Shown here piece after piece: positions 47,231 through 57,300 of a DNA stretch of 64,000 nucleotides. The notes below the pieces were generated by a model. The model did no database searches and had not been told where the DNA came from. It was given only the letters and a program-made list of their open reading frames with translations. Position numbers and translations under genes: made by a program. The stretch lies in NCBI RefSeq assembly GCF_006175985.1, contig NZ_SRSH01000006.1, positions 170,880 to 234,879 of the forward strand, written 5' to 3'. The DNA comes from Methylotetracoccus oryzae (GTDB taxonomy: Bacteria; Pseudomonadota; Gammaproteobacteria; Methylococcales; Methylococcaceae). The stretch's first letter is position 1. Each line of letters begins with the position of its first letter.

Positions 47231-49765
47231 ATGGCGATGCATCTCGTTGCCGCGGGAATCAACAGGTTACACGGGCCCATCATCGATCGGTTCGGCAGCC
47301 TGACCGGCGAGGATCAGGAAAGGTTGCTGGCGGCAGCGGAGCGGGTTGTCCCAACCATGTTCTCCGGGCTAATCGAACGGGTCTCCTCGCCCGGCGGTCT
47401 CGGTGTGCTGTCCTCGGCACTGGAAACCATAGACGAAACCATCTTCGACTGGCTGGCAGCGCTCAAGGAAGGTGACGAGGCGAAAGCGGCCGCCGAGGCG
47501 GGTAGCCAATGGTTGAACGCGATCTTTTCTCCCGATGGGGTCCGGTCGATCCAATCGGCCGCGCGTTCCGTGGGGCTTGGTTCGGAAGCTGCCCGGCTGC
47601 TGCCCGAGTGGCTGGTGCCGGTCGTGTTGGGAACAGTCAAGCAGGCGAGCAAGGGCGTCAGCGTCGAGCAACTGCCCGAATTGCTGTTGAAGGAGCGCGA
47701 AGCGATCGCATCGGCAGTACCCGATGCGCCGATCCCGCAGCGCGAAGCGCGACCGACCCCGGTGCTGGCGCTCGTCGGCGCCACTGCGCCATCCGTCGCC
47801 GCTGCCGTGACGCCGGCAGTCGCTCCCCGGGCCGAGCCGACGGTCGCCGTCAGAGGCGAGGTCGGGCCGGCGGGGCCTCAGGGTCTACCAGGGCCGGCTG
47901 GACCAAAGGGCGAGCCGGGTCCCAAGGGTGACCCGGGCCCGGCAGGTCCTCCGGGACCTCAGGGTGTCACAGGCCCGGCAGGACCGAAGGGCGACCCAGG
48001 TCCGAAGGGCGAGCCGGGCCCCAAGGGAGACACAGGTTCAGCCGGTGTTGCCGGGCCGCAGGGCGTGGCAGGCCCCAAAGGCGACCTGGGCCCGAAAGGG
48101 GACGTTGGCCCCGCGGGTCCCAAGGGTGAGCCCGGTGCCAAAGGTGCGCCGGGTCCCGCGGGTCCTCCGGGTCCGCAAGGTGCGATCGGTCCGGCAGGTC
48201 CGGCCGGTGCCAAAGGCGAGCCCGGCCCGATCGGCTGGAAGGGCGATGCCGGTCCTGTGGGGCCGAAGGGCCCGCCCGGTCCGGCCGGACCGAAGGGCGA
48301 GCCGGGCGCACAAGGTGAACGGGGTTTGGTTGGTCCGGCCGGCCCCCAGGGTATTCCCGGTCCCCTCGGTCCGAAGGGAGAGCCTGGCGCCAAGGGCGCG
48401 TCTGGCCCATTGGGCCCGGCGGGTCCGCAGGGGCCGATCGGCCCGATGGGCCCGGCTGGACCGAAGGGCGAGCCCGGGCAAAAGGGCGACCCCGGCCCGA
48501 TCGGCTGGAAGGGCGATCCGGGTCCCGTTGGTCCAAGAGGGCCCGCCGGGCCCGTGGGGGCACCGGGTCTGCCCGGTCCGATAGGGCCGATGGGGCCGAT
48601 GGGGCCGAAGGGAGCGGTAGGTCCTGCCGGTCCTGTAGGGCCGAAGGGTGACGCCGGTATCGCCGGTGCCAAAGGGCCTGCCGGACCCGCAGGTCCGCCG
48701 GGTCCGCAGGGGGTGGCGGGTGTTGCCGGACCGGTGGGTCCCATGGGCCCCAAGGGTGAGCCGGGTCCGATAGGACCGAAAGGCGCGATAGGTCCAGTCG
48801 GCCCGCAAGGGCTCCAAGGCCTGCCCGGCGTGGCGGGTCCGAAAGGAGAAGCGGGTGTTGCTGGCGCCAAAGGGCCTGCTGGACCCGCTGGTCCGCCCGG
48901 TCCACAGGGAGTGCCGGGTGTTGCCGGACCGGTGGGTCCCATGGGCCCCAAGGGTGAGTCCGGTCCAATGGGGCCGAAAGGCGCGACAGGTCCAGCCGGC
49001 CCGCAAGGGCTCCAGGGCCTGCCCGGCGTGGCGGGCCCGATGGGTCCGAAAGGAGAAGCGGGTGTTGCCGGTGCCAAAGGGCCTGCGGGACCCGCTGGTC
49101 CGCCCGGTCCACAGGGCGTGGCGGGTGTCGCCGGACCGGTGGGTCCCATGGGCCCCAAGGGTGAGCCCGGTCCAATGGGGCCTAAAGGCGCGATAGGTCC
49201 AGCCGGTCCGCAAGGGCTCCAAGGCCTGCCCGGTGTGGCGGGCCCGATAGGTCCGAAGGGTGAAGCCGGTGTTGCCGGTGCCAAAGGGCCTGCGGGACCC
49301 GCGGGTCCGCCTGGTCCTCAGGGCGTGGCGGGTGTTGTCGGCCCTGTCGGTCCCATGGGCCCCAAGGGCGAGCCTGGTGCGATCGGGGCGAAGGGTCCGG
49401 CGGGTCCAGCCGGTCCCGTAGGTCCGAAAGGGGATCCGGGGGCGGTTGGGCCGGTAGGCGCCCGCGGACCCGCCGGCGAAACCGGACCCGCCGGTCCCAA
49501 GGGTGAGCCCGGCCCGCAGGGCGTGGCGGGCCCAGCCGGTCCGGTCGGGCCGAAGGGCGAGCCGGGGCTCGATGGACAGGCGCTCATCGAGGGCGGGCGG
49601 TCCGGTGAGGTGCTCGCAAAACGTTCGGACGACGATTTCGACTACGAGTGGGTTTCCATTGGTGCCTCCGGTGACACGTCGGAACGTCTTTCCGCTGCCC
49701 TTGAGCGGATCGCGGACCTCGAAGACCGTCTGGAGAAACTTGAGCGACTGCTCCAGGAAAAATAG
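47231..49765 (+). CDS. Bacterial collagen-like protein with DUF937-like N-domain
   Basis: An 844-residue protein with GGAGGG before the ATG. There is no signal peptide. Residues ~25-140 form a helical domain similar to the DUF937-like part of the OmpA fusion at 34573. A short linker leads to an apparently uninterrupted Gly-X-Y tract at residues 209-784 (192 triplets by count), rich in G-P-A, G-P-K and G-E-P, which should form a collagen triple helix. The C-terminus has [19 protein letters not shown], as in phage tail-fibre tips. It ends in a leucine-heptad coiled coil ([14 protein letters not shown]) likely to trimerise the chains. Location and role are unknown. Confidence 0.92.
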   Translation: MAMHLVAAGINRLHGPIIDRFGSLTGEDQERLLAAAERVVPTMFSGLIERVSSPGGLGVLSSALETIDETIFDWLAALKEGDEAKAAAEAGSQWLNAIFSPDGVRSIQSAARSVGLGSEAARLLPEWLVPVVLGTVKQASKGVSVEQLPELLLKEREAIASAVPDAPIPQREARPTPVLALVGATAPSVAAAVTPAVAPRAEPTVAVRGEVGPAGPQGLPGPAGPKGEPGPKGDPGPAGPPGPQGVTGPAGPKGDPGPKGEPGPKGDTGSAGVAGPQGVAGPKGDLGPKGDVGPAGPKGEPGAKGAPGPAGPPGPQGAIGPAGPAGAKGEPGPIGWKGDAGPVGPKGPPGPAGPKGEPGAQGERGLVGPAGPQGIPGPLGPKGEPGAKGASGPLGPAGPQGPIGPMGPAGPKGEPGQKGDPGPIGWKGDPGPVGPRGPAGPVGAPGLPGPIGPMGPMGPKGAVGPAGPVGPKGDAGIAGAKGPAGPAGPPGPQGVAGVAGPVGPMGPKGEPGPIGPKGAIGPVGPQGLQGLPGVAGPKGEAGVAGAKGPAGPAGPPGPQGVPGVAGPVGPMGPKGESGPMGPKGATGPAGPQGLQGLPGVAGPMGPKGEAGVAGAKGPAGPAGPPGPQGVAGVAGPVGPMGPKGEPGPMGPKGAIGPAGPQGLQGLPGVAGPIGPKGEAGVAGAKGPAGPAGPPGPQGVAGVVGPVGPMGPKGEPGAIGAKGPAGPAGPVGPKGDPGAVGPVGARGPAGETGPAGPKGEPGPQGVAGPAGPVGPKGEPGLDGQALIEGGRSGEVLAKRSDDDFDYEWVSIGASGDTSERLSAALERIADLEDRLEKLERLLQEK
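48665..49390 (+). repeat. Long-period tandem repeat in the collagen domain
   Basis: Within the Gly-X-Y tract a unit beginning [16 protein letters not shown] recurs with starts at 48665, 48863, 49070 and 49277. This gives unit lengths of 198, 207 and 207 bases (66-69 residues); the last copy diverges at its end. The copies are highly similar in DNA, indicating recent duplication and probable length variation between strains. Confidence 0.85.
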
Positions 49766-50049
49766 CGCCAGTTGAGTCTTTGAAGCTCGCGCGCGAAGGC
49801 ACGGCGAGATCGGCCACCGCCTGGCCGGCTCGCACGGCCGCACGCCCCTGCAGTTGGGCCGCTGTGATGCTGCCGTCGATGGCCGCCCGGCTGAGCCGTT
49901 GAGCAGGGGGGGCTTGCACCTGACCTGCTGTTACCGAACCCTCAGTTGGCCGCGCCTTACGTGATGCCGCCTGGACGCTCGGAGACCCTGCCGGGCGTCG
50001 CGCCATGGCCGTCTGCCGGATATCTCCGGCGATAATCCGGAGTTCGTTG

Positions 50050-52467
50050 ATGACCCGAGCCGAAGCATTTCAGTCTGTCGTCCTCGTAGCGCTGTTCGTG
50101 GTGGGGTCGTTTGCCGGCGCCCAGGACGTGCTGCCGCATCCGCCACAGCCATTTCAAGGGCGGATTGGACTGGATGCACGCCACTCCAAGCCGGTTTTCC
50201 CGCAGCCCACCCAGCCGCCCAAGGATGCGCCTAACATACTGATCGTGCTGCTGGACGATGTTGGCTTCAGTGCGACCAGCACGTTCGGTGGTGTTATCGA
50301 GACGCCAACGCTCGACGCGCTGGCCCAGAACGGGCTGCGCTATAACCAGTTCCACACGACGGCCTTGTGCTCGCCAACCCGGGCAGCCTTGATCACGGGC
50401 CGCAATCACCATTCCGCGCACACCGGCGTCATCATGGAGGCGGGGACGGGTTTCCCCGGCTATGACACCGTCATGGGAAAGGACACCGCGACCATCGCGG
50501 AAGTGCTGAAACAGAACGGATGGAACACGGCCTGGTTCGGCAAGAACCATAACGTTCCGGACTGGCAGACCAGCCAGGCCGGTCCGTTCGACCTGTGGCC
50601 GACCGGTCTCGGCTTCGACACGTTCTATGGGTTCATCGGCGGTGACACCAGCCAGTGGCGGCCGGCCGTGATCGACGGCACGCGCCCCATCGAGCCTTAC
50701 CTCGGCAAGCCCGATTACAACTTCGATTACGACATCGCCGACCAGGCCATTCGCTATATCCGCATGCAGAAGGCGGTCGCGCCGAGCCGGCCGTTCTTCG
50801 TCTACTACGCGCCCGGTGCGACCCATGCGCCGCATCACCCGAAAAAGGAATGGATCGACAAGTACCGCGGCAAGTTCGACCAGGGCTGGGACAAACTGCG
50901 CGAGGAAATCTTCGCCCGCCAGAAGAAACTCGGCATTGTGCCTGCGGACGCCAAGCTGACGCCCAAGCCGACGGGCATCGGCGATTGGGACCTGCTGCCG
51001 CCGGATCAGAAGCGGCTTTATGCGCGGATGATGGAGGTTTACGCCGGCTACCTCGAGCAGACCGACTACAACGTCGGCCGCGTGATCCAGGAGATCCGCC
51101 GCACCGGGCAGCTCGACAATACCCTGGTCATCTATATCGCCGGCGACAACGGGGCCAGCGCCGAGGGGAGCCCTCAAGGGTTGCTGAACGAAATGACCTT
51201 CTTCAACGGCATCCCGGAGGATCTGAAGCAGATTCAGAGTCGGATCGACGAACTCGGCTCGTGGACCACGTTCAATCACTATCCCGTCGGTTGGGCTCAT
51301 GCGATGGACACGCCGTTCCAGTGGACCAAGCAGATCGCCTCGCATTACGGCGGCACCCGCAACGGCATGGTGGTGTCCTGGCCGGCGAAGATCCGGGACA
51401 AGGGCGGGCTGCGTTCCCAATGGCACCATGTAATCGACATCGTGCCGACCATCCTGGAGAGCACGGGTTTGCAGATGCCGTCCAGCGTCAACGGCGTCGC
51501 GCAGAAGCCCGTCGAGGGCGTCAGCATGGCCTATAGCTTCAGCGATGCCCGCGCTCAGTCCGCCAGGACGACACAGTATTTCGAGATGCTGGGGAACCGG
51601 GCCATCTACAACGACGGATGGGTGGCCGCCACGACGCCGGTGGCAGCGCCCTGGGACCCGAGCGGGTCAACGGTCGATGTGATCAATGACTACCAATGGG
51701 AGTTGTACAACGTCGAGCGTGACTTCAGCCAGGCCGATAACCTGGCCGACAAGCAGCCGGACAAGCTCAAGGAACTCCAGCTGCTGTTCTATGCGGAAGC
51801 CGCGCGCTACAACGCGCTGCCGCTGGACAACAGCAAGACCGAGCGGCTCGACCCGGCCATCCGGCCCAGCCTGACGCGCGGTCGCGACACCTTCGAGTTC
51901 TTCCAGGGTATGACCCGAATTCCGGAAGGCGCGGCGCCCGACATCAAGAACAAGACGTTCAGCGTCCGGGCTGAGTTGGTCATCCCGGAGGAAGGCGCGA
52001 ACGGGATGATCATTACGCAGGGCGGCCTGTTCTCCGGCTGGGCGCTCTACGTGGACCGTGGCCGGCCGGTATTCCACTACAACACCGCCGACGTCTTTCA
52101 CGCCGAGATCGCCGCGACCGAGACACTGCGGCCGGGCAAACAACTGGTCCGAGTGGACTTCAAATACGACGGCGGCGGGATCGGCTTGGGTGGCCTGGCC
52201 ACCCTCCGCGTCAACGGGAAAGTCTGGGCCGAAGGGCGCATCGAACGGACCATCCCCATCCGCATCACGCTGGACGAGGGCCTGGACATCGGCGAGGACA
52301 CCGGCACGCCCGTGGTCCGCAGCTACGATGTGCCCTACAGGTTCAACGGTACCATCGAGAACGTCATCGTGGAGTTGAAGGAGCCGGAGGCGCCCCCCGC
52401 TCCGACTCCCGCCGCAGCGCCCGTTTCGGGGCGCGGTGCCGGCGAGCGGGGGAGGACGGGGCGTTGA
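50050..52467 (+). CDS. Secreted arylsulfatase-family protein
   Basis: An 805-residue sulfatase. The ATG at 50050 gives a clean signal peptide (S-V-V-L-V-A-L-F-V-V-G-S-F-A-G-A, cut near residue 24). The metal site has N-I-L-I-V-L-L-D-D-V-G-F (Asp69, Asp70). The formylglycine motif is C-S-P-T-R with Cys107, which must be converted by a formylglycine-generating enzyme. No such gene is in the window. H-A-P-H-H-P-K-K and G-D-N-G-A-S are further active-site segments. The last ~200 residues form a beta-rich domain seen in large bacterial arylsulfatases. It would release sulfate from sulfate esters in the periplasm. Confidence 0.93.
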   Translation: MTRAEAFQSVVLVALFVVGSFAGAQDVLPHPPQPFQGRIGLDARHSKPVFPQPTQPPKDAPNILIVLLDDVGFSATSTFGGVIETPTLDALAQNGLRYNQFHTTALCSPTRAALITGRNHHSAHTGVIMEAGTGFPGYDTVMGKDTATIAEVLKQNGWNTAWFGKNHNVPDWQTSQAGPFDLWPTGLGFDTFYGFIGGDTSQWRPAVIDGTRPIEPYLGKPDYNFDYDIADQAIRYIRMQKAVAPSRPFFVYYAPGATHAPHHPKKEWIDKYRGKFDQGWDKLREEIFARQKKLGIVPADAKLTPKPTGIGDWDLLPPDQKRLYARMMEVYAGYLEQTDYNVGRVIQEIRRTGQLDNTLVIYIAGDNGASAEGSPQGLLNEMTFFNGIPEDLKQIQSRIDELGSWTTFNHYPVGWAHAMDTPFQWTKQIASHYGGTRNGMVVSWPAKIRDKGGLRSQWHHVIDIVPTILESTGLQMPSSVNGVAQKPVEGVSMAYSFSDARAQSARTTQYFEMLGNRAIYNDGWVAATTPVAAPWDPSGSTVDVINDYQWELYNVERDFSQADNLADKQPDKLKELQLLFYAEAARYNALPLDNSKTERLDPAIRPSLTRGRDTFEFFQGMTRIPEGAAPDIKNKTFSVRAELVIPEEGANGMIITQGGLFSGWALYVDRGRPVFHYNTADVFHAEIAATETLRPGKQLVRVDFKYDGGGIGLGGLATLRVNGKVWAEGRIERTIPIRITLDEGLDIGEDTGTPVVRSYDVPYRFNGTIENVIVELKEPEAPPAPTPAAAPVSGRGAGERGRTGR

Positions 52468-53037
52468 GGCGGGTCTGTGTCTCTTCGCGGAGCCGTCTAT
52501 CCTGCGGTTCGGCGCCCTGACCGCGAACGAGCCGGTTCCGCTTGCCAGCCAATATCTTGGAGGGCCGCTACGCGAGGGCAAAGGCCAGCGAATTGGGTTA
52601 AGTCGAGGGCGGAGATGGGGCGATTGGGAGCTCCGGTGAGGTAGAAAGTGCAAGGGAGAACTCTGCCTCGATATAACCATCGCCGAAGACTGTACGGCGT
52701 TTCTGCGCAGTAGGCGATCGGTGTTCATGTTTCATCCAGGGCCTAAGCCCTGAAGGATCGGGCGCGAAGGGAATGTAGGTTAGGGTTGGAGATCTCACAA
52801 TTTTGATTTGATTGGCCGGATATGATTGCGCTATCTACCGGGGGGTTTGCAAGGGGTGACTAATGGATGGTCCATTTAGCTGTCGCCAGTCTTGAGCCGA
52901 GGGGAAAAAGACGGCAAACGGGCGAGCGGACCGCGGAGAGGCGCACGGTAGAATGCGGTCTTGCGCCTTTTTCGGAGTCCGCGTGTACAATGTATCTCCG
53001 GATTGTAACCGTGACTACGTTGGGATCTCGCGGATCC
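52468..53037. other. Intergenic region at the edge of the accessory block
   Basis: A 570-base stretch without a recognisable gene. Base composition shifts here to more A+T (for example around 52795-52830). TAGAAT at 52949-52954 resembles a -10 but lacks a -35. This may be the boundary of horizontally acquired DNA. Confidence 0.45.
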
Positions 53038-53589
53038 ATGTCAGCACCAAACATTGTCGTAATCCTCTCCGCCTACAACGAAGCGCAGACGATTGCCGAT
53101 ACCATTGCTGCTTTCGCGAAGGCGCTGCGCGAGGCAGCGCTTTACGTCATTAACAACAACTCGAGCGACAAGACACCGGAACTGGCATCAGAGGCTCTGC
53201 TCAGGCCGGGGCACATCGGCGGGGTGACCGACGAGCCGCGACAGGGAAAAGGGAATGCACTACGCCGTACCTTCCATGAAATCGATGCGGACATATATCT
53301 TATTGCGGACGCGGACATGACCTACCCCGCCGACCGGGAACGAGACCTGATTGCTCCAGTAGTCGAGGGCGTGGCCGACATGGTGGTCGGAGATCGCCAC
53401 ACAGGTGGGCACTACGCCTATTCCCGCCTGACACCCATTATACTGGCCGTGGATCTCAACGTCGGCAGTTTCTGGCATACTTATCTTTTTATTCGCGACG
53501 AACGTCTGGGAGTAGTCGTTGTTTCAGCGTCAGCTCGTTTCCACCGGAGGTGTCAGAAAGTTTTCGGATGCGATCAACCTTATCGCTAG
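53038..53589 (+). pseudogene. Truncated GT2 family glycosyltransferase
   Basis: From the ATG at 53038 the frame reads as a normal DPM1-like GT2 N-terminus: I-V-V-I-L-S-A-Y-N-E-A-Q-T-I-A-D-T-I, N-N-N-S-S-D-K-T, the metal-binding A-D-A-D-M-T-Y-P and V-V-G-D-R-H-T-G-G-H-Y. After about residue 130 the similarity stops. The rest of the GT2 domain and any C-terminal membrane helices are missing, and the frame drifts into unrelated sequence. It is best read as a gene broken by deletion, joined to another remnant. The truncated product is unlikely to be active. Confidence 0.75.
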
Positions 53590-53907
53590 CGATGCGTTGC
53601 GGCAGTCCGGTAAGGTTTACGTGTTACCTGAATGGGGTTTTTCAACCCCGCTGGCCTTCTTGGCCGCTCCCGCAGTCGATATCTCGAACGATAGCAATGT
53701 GTCAAATTTGCGTAAGCTCTTATGCGGTGGGCGTCCGATCGCGAGCTCCCATTGGTTGGGCAAGGATCTCGCATCGACGCCATCCGCGATCGCCTTGGCG
53801 CCGTCGAGACGTACCGGCGCGAGTATCGTCAACGGGGAGGCGAGACCGCATTTGTTGTTATAGGCTTCGAGCGTCCCCCAAACCCGGATGCGTGTGTCAT
53901 TTCCTAA
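53516..53907 (+). pseudogene. C-terminal remnant of a membrane glycosyltransferase-like gene
   Basis: Reading from 53519 gives G-G-V-R-K-F-S-D-A-I-N-L-I-A, V-Y-V-L-P-E-W-G-F-S-T-P-L-A-F-L-A and L-R-K-L-L-C-G-G-R-P. After about 53750 the sequence continues sensibly only in another frame (Q-G-S-R-I-D-A-I-R-D-R-L-G-A-V-E-T-Y-R-R-E-Y, then A-F-V-V-I-G-F-E), ending at 53907. This is the pattern of one ancestral reading frame broken by a frameshift and lacking its 5' part. It recalls the soluble C-terminus of GT39-like mannosyltransferases, but the assignment is weak. Confidence 0.5.
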
Positions 53908-54349
53908 AGCTGTTGAAGCGGTATACCAAATCTTTGGCTCATACAGCGCCAAATATGATAGATGCTCAAGACGCGCTAGTTTCACTGATGACACGATTAA
54001 CTCCAGCGCTGAAGGTCATTCCGGCGCGATTGCGCCCCGTGACCCGCTGTTGCCGCCTTTCCGCTGTACTTTAGTCCTCGAGCTAGGGAGGTCGTACTCT
54101 CGATTCTGCAAGGTCGCTAGGTCCACCCCTTCCAGCCGCTGGTTGACACACTTTGGCCGGACGCGAGCGCGCTGTTGAGCGCAGGGATCCCGGAGGCGTC
54201 TTCCGGTACGCGACCGAGCCTTCGATACAGAATTCCCGCCTCCCCTTTAATTGCCTCCGCCCTAATGGAGGGACGAATGACATTCCAGGGGCGAAATTGT
54301 GAACAAACACGCTATTTCGCTCCAACCCTAGAATCTAAGCGAAAACACG
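53908..54349. other. Intergenic region before the polysaccharide fusion gene
   Basis: About 440 bases with no recognisable gene. The open frames are short and lack ribosome sites. It probably contains decayed coding DNA like the preceding segment. Confidence 0.4.
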
Positions 54350-57300
54350 ATGATGGCCACCACGACAGAGCAGCTCAATGAAAAAGGGCACACGAACGAG
54401 CACGTCACCCCATATTCGGTTAGCGACCCTAAGGCCGCGCCTGATGACGGCCTGACTCATGCTGAGAAGGTCATCGTCGTCCTTGGCATGCACCGAAGCG
54501 GAACCAGCGTTCTTACACGAGGTCTTCTCGAACTCGGTGTCACCCTTGGCGAAAGACTTGTACCCGAAGATCAGAATAATCCCAAGGGCTATTGGGAAGA
54601 TATCGATATATGCGCCCTGAATGAGCGATTGCTGGAGGCCGCCGCTCTGCGGTGGAATAGCCTCATGCCAAGCGGCGCCTTTCCGTTAGACCCGTCCCGG
54701 TTTCCGGATTTATTCATCGAAGCTGTAGAGCTTTTGTCGAAAAAGACGGCCGGTCAGATGCTTTGGGGCTTTAAGGACCCCAGGACTGCGCCCTTGCTCC
54801 CTTTCTGGACAGAGGCGTTCATAGCATCAGGCCTTCAGCCCTGCTATATCCTCGCAGTCCGTAACCCTTTAAGTGTGTCGCGCTCGCTCCAGACTAGAGA
54901 TGGTCTGGCACCAGAGAAATCCGCTCTTCTTTGGGCGCAGCACATACGAAGTGCGGTAATCGGGAGTCGTCGCTCGAGGCGGGTGGTAGTTGACTATGAC
55001 TTACTCCTTGAGTGTCCCGCCCGAGAATTAGCGCGCATCGCGAACGCATTAGGCCTCGAAGCCGTAAGTCAAGAGAGGTTGTCTGAGTCGGAGTACTGCC
55101 GGACCTTCATTTCGCCGGGTCTACGCCACTCCCGTCATGGGATTGCGATACTCTCAACCTATCCGATGTTGGCGAATCTCACCGCTCCCGTATATCAGCT
55201 TTTGCTTGGCGTGGCAAGCGATGAGACCGACTTGGCGACGGTTGAGGAGACAACCGTTTGGCATGATTTTCTGAGTGCCGTCGAAAGTTTGACCACGTTC
55301 TCCCCCTATGTCACTCACCTTGAGAGGCGTCTGGATATTGCCCTTAGTGAGGCCGAAGAGCTGGAGGACCGCCTTGCCGCTGGCGAGAGAGGCTTGTTAG
55401 AACGGGAAGAAGAAATTGCACGACTCCATGAAGCGGCGAAAGGATTGCTAGCCGAGAAGTGTGCCTGGGAAAAGGACTTCCAGACCACTCGTGACGAGAA
55501 AGAGCAGTTAAAGAGCGAGCTAGAGAAACAGGGCCATTTGTGGGAGGGGCGCTTCCAGTCACTGTTGCGGTCGCTGGAGTCTCGCGACGCGAAGCTCGCA
55601 AGGCATGAGGAAGAGTTAGCGTCCCTACTTCACGACATCACCTCTAACGCCACCGAGTTGGGAAAGTTGAACCATCTCCTGTCGCTTACCTCAGGAGAGC
55701 GGGATCGGCTTGAAGTCGCCGTAGACAAACGACAGCGAGAGTTATCATCGATATACTCATCCACCTCATGGAGACTCAGTGGGCCACTACGGCTAGCAAA
55801 GCGGAGGCTCCCATCGATCTCAGCACTCTTGGGTCACTGGTTGAGAGTGATCTATCTCATAGCGCCGCTTCCCGTCAGTCTGAAGCTAAATCTGAAATCC
55901 ATCCTTTTTGCTGTCCTAAGCCCGCTGATCAGAAACACCCGCGCCTATCAGGCGTGGTTGCAGTTCGAAACGAAAAGAACGAACAGCAAGGTGGGTTGTT
56001 CAAACCCTGCTCCTGTCAATAGCAACGTTTCGTCAGGCGCTTCCGACATAGCATCAGCGACGGATGCGCCTTTGGCGCCTTCAGGCCTAGGCATGGAAAT
56101 GGAGAAGCACGAAGTTGAACAAAATAAATTGCCAGCTTCAATCGATCTTCCCAGTGAGAGCCTGACAGGCTTCGAAGAGACCCTCAGCCTGGCTAGGTCG
56201 ATATCCTTTCACGACGCCGCAAATCCCTGGGTCTCGATTATAATCCCAGTCTTCAATCAAATTGACCTGACGGCAAAGTGCCTAAAAGCACTCAGTGACG
56301 TAGGCTCCAAATACAGCTTTGAAGTTATCGTTATAAACGATTGTTCTACAGACGGTACCCAGAAAATCTTAACCGGGATTCCCGGACTACATCTTCTTTC
56401 GAACGCGCAAAATCTAGGATTCACGAAGGGTTGCAACCGGGGGGCGCGATCGGCCCGCGGAAAATATTTAGTTTTCCTAAATAATGACACGATAGTCCAT
56501 CCGGGCTGGCTTGATGCCCTCGTTGAAGCCATGCAGCAACAGCCTTTGGCAGGCCTTGTAGGGAGCAAGCTCGTTTTTCCGAATGGAAAGCTCCAAGAAG
56601 CAGGCGGAATGGTCTGGAGCGATGCTTCGGGACACAACTTCGGGAGGAATGACGATCCCCGCAGGCCAGAGTATAATTATTTGAAAGAGGTGGACTATTG
56701 CTCTGGCGCGTCGATCATTATTGAGCGCGATGTATTTATTCGGCTGGGTAGCTTCGATGAACGCTATGCTCCCGCTTATTACGAGGACACCGATCTGGCC
56801 TTCAAGGTTCGCCAGGCAGGTCTACGAGTTCTCTACCAGCCACTTTCGGAGCTAACCCATTTTGAGGGCGGTACGGCGGGCACAGACGTGACTGTCGGTG
56901 TTAAAGTGCACCAAGTCTTGAATGCCGAAAAATTCTACGAGAAGTGGAAGAGAGAGCTCAGCAGACATCCCTCTCCATCGGAGGATGGTAAGCCGCATCG
57001 GGACCGTTATGCGGTGGCAAAGGCTCTAGTTGTCGATGTTTGGCCAACGCCAGACAAGGATTCTGGTTCCATCGACGCGCTGAATCTTCTGAAGACATTG
57101 CTCGCATTCAATTACAAGGTAACCTTTTTCCCCGACAATACTGTTAGCCATTTTGGCCAATACACCACTTCCTTGCAGGGGCTTGGTGTTGAGTGTCTTT
57201 ATGAGCCGTACGTGGAGAGTCTTTCGCAATACCTAGAAGAAACCGATTGTGAATATGACGTTGTATTCTTGAGGCGCGCGAGTTCCGGTGGTCGGCATCT

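Noticed and set aside
47855..49582. Regular short repeats that might suggest a CRISPR or tandem non-coding array
   Set aside because: The repeats are in frame and encode Gly-X-Y triplets. There are no unique spacers of constant length and no cas genes.
48038..49843. Long antisense frames opposite the collagen-like gene, one also Gly-Pro rich
   Set aside because: The Gly-X-Y codon pattern (GGN CCN) is self-complementary, so the opposite strand also reads Gly/Pro-rich without stops. There is no ribosome site or family match.
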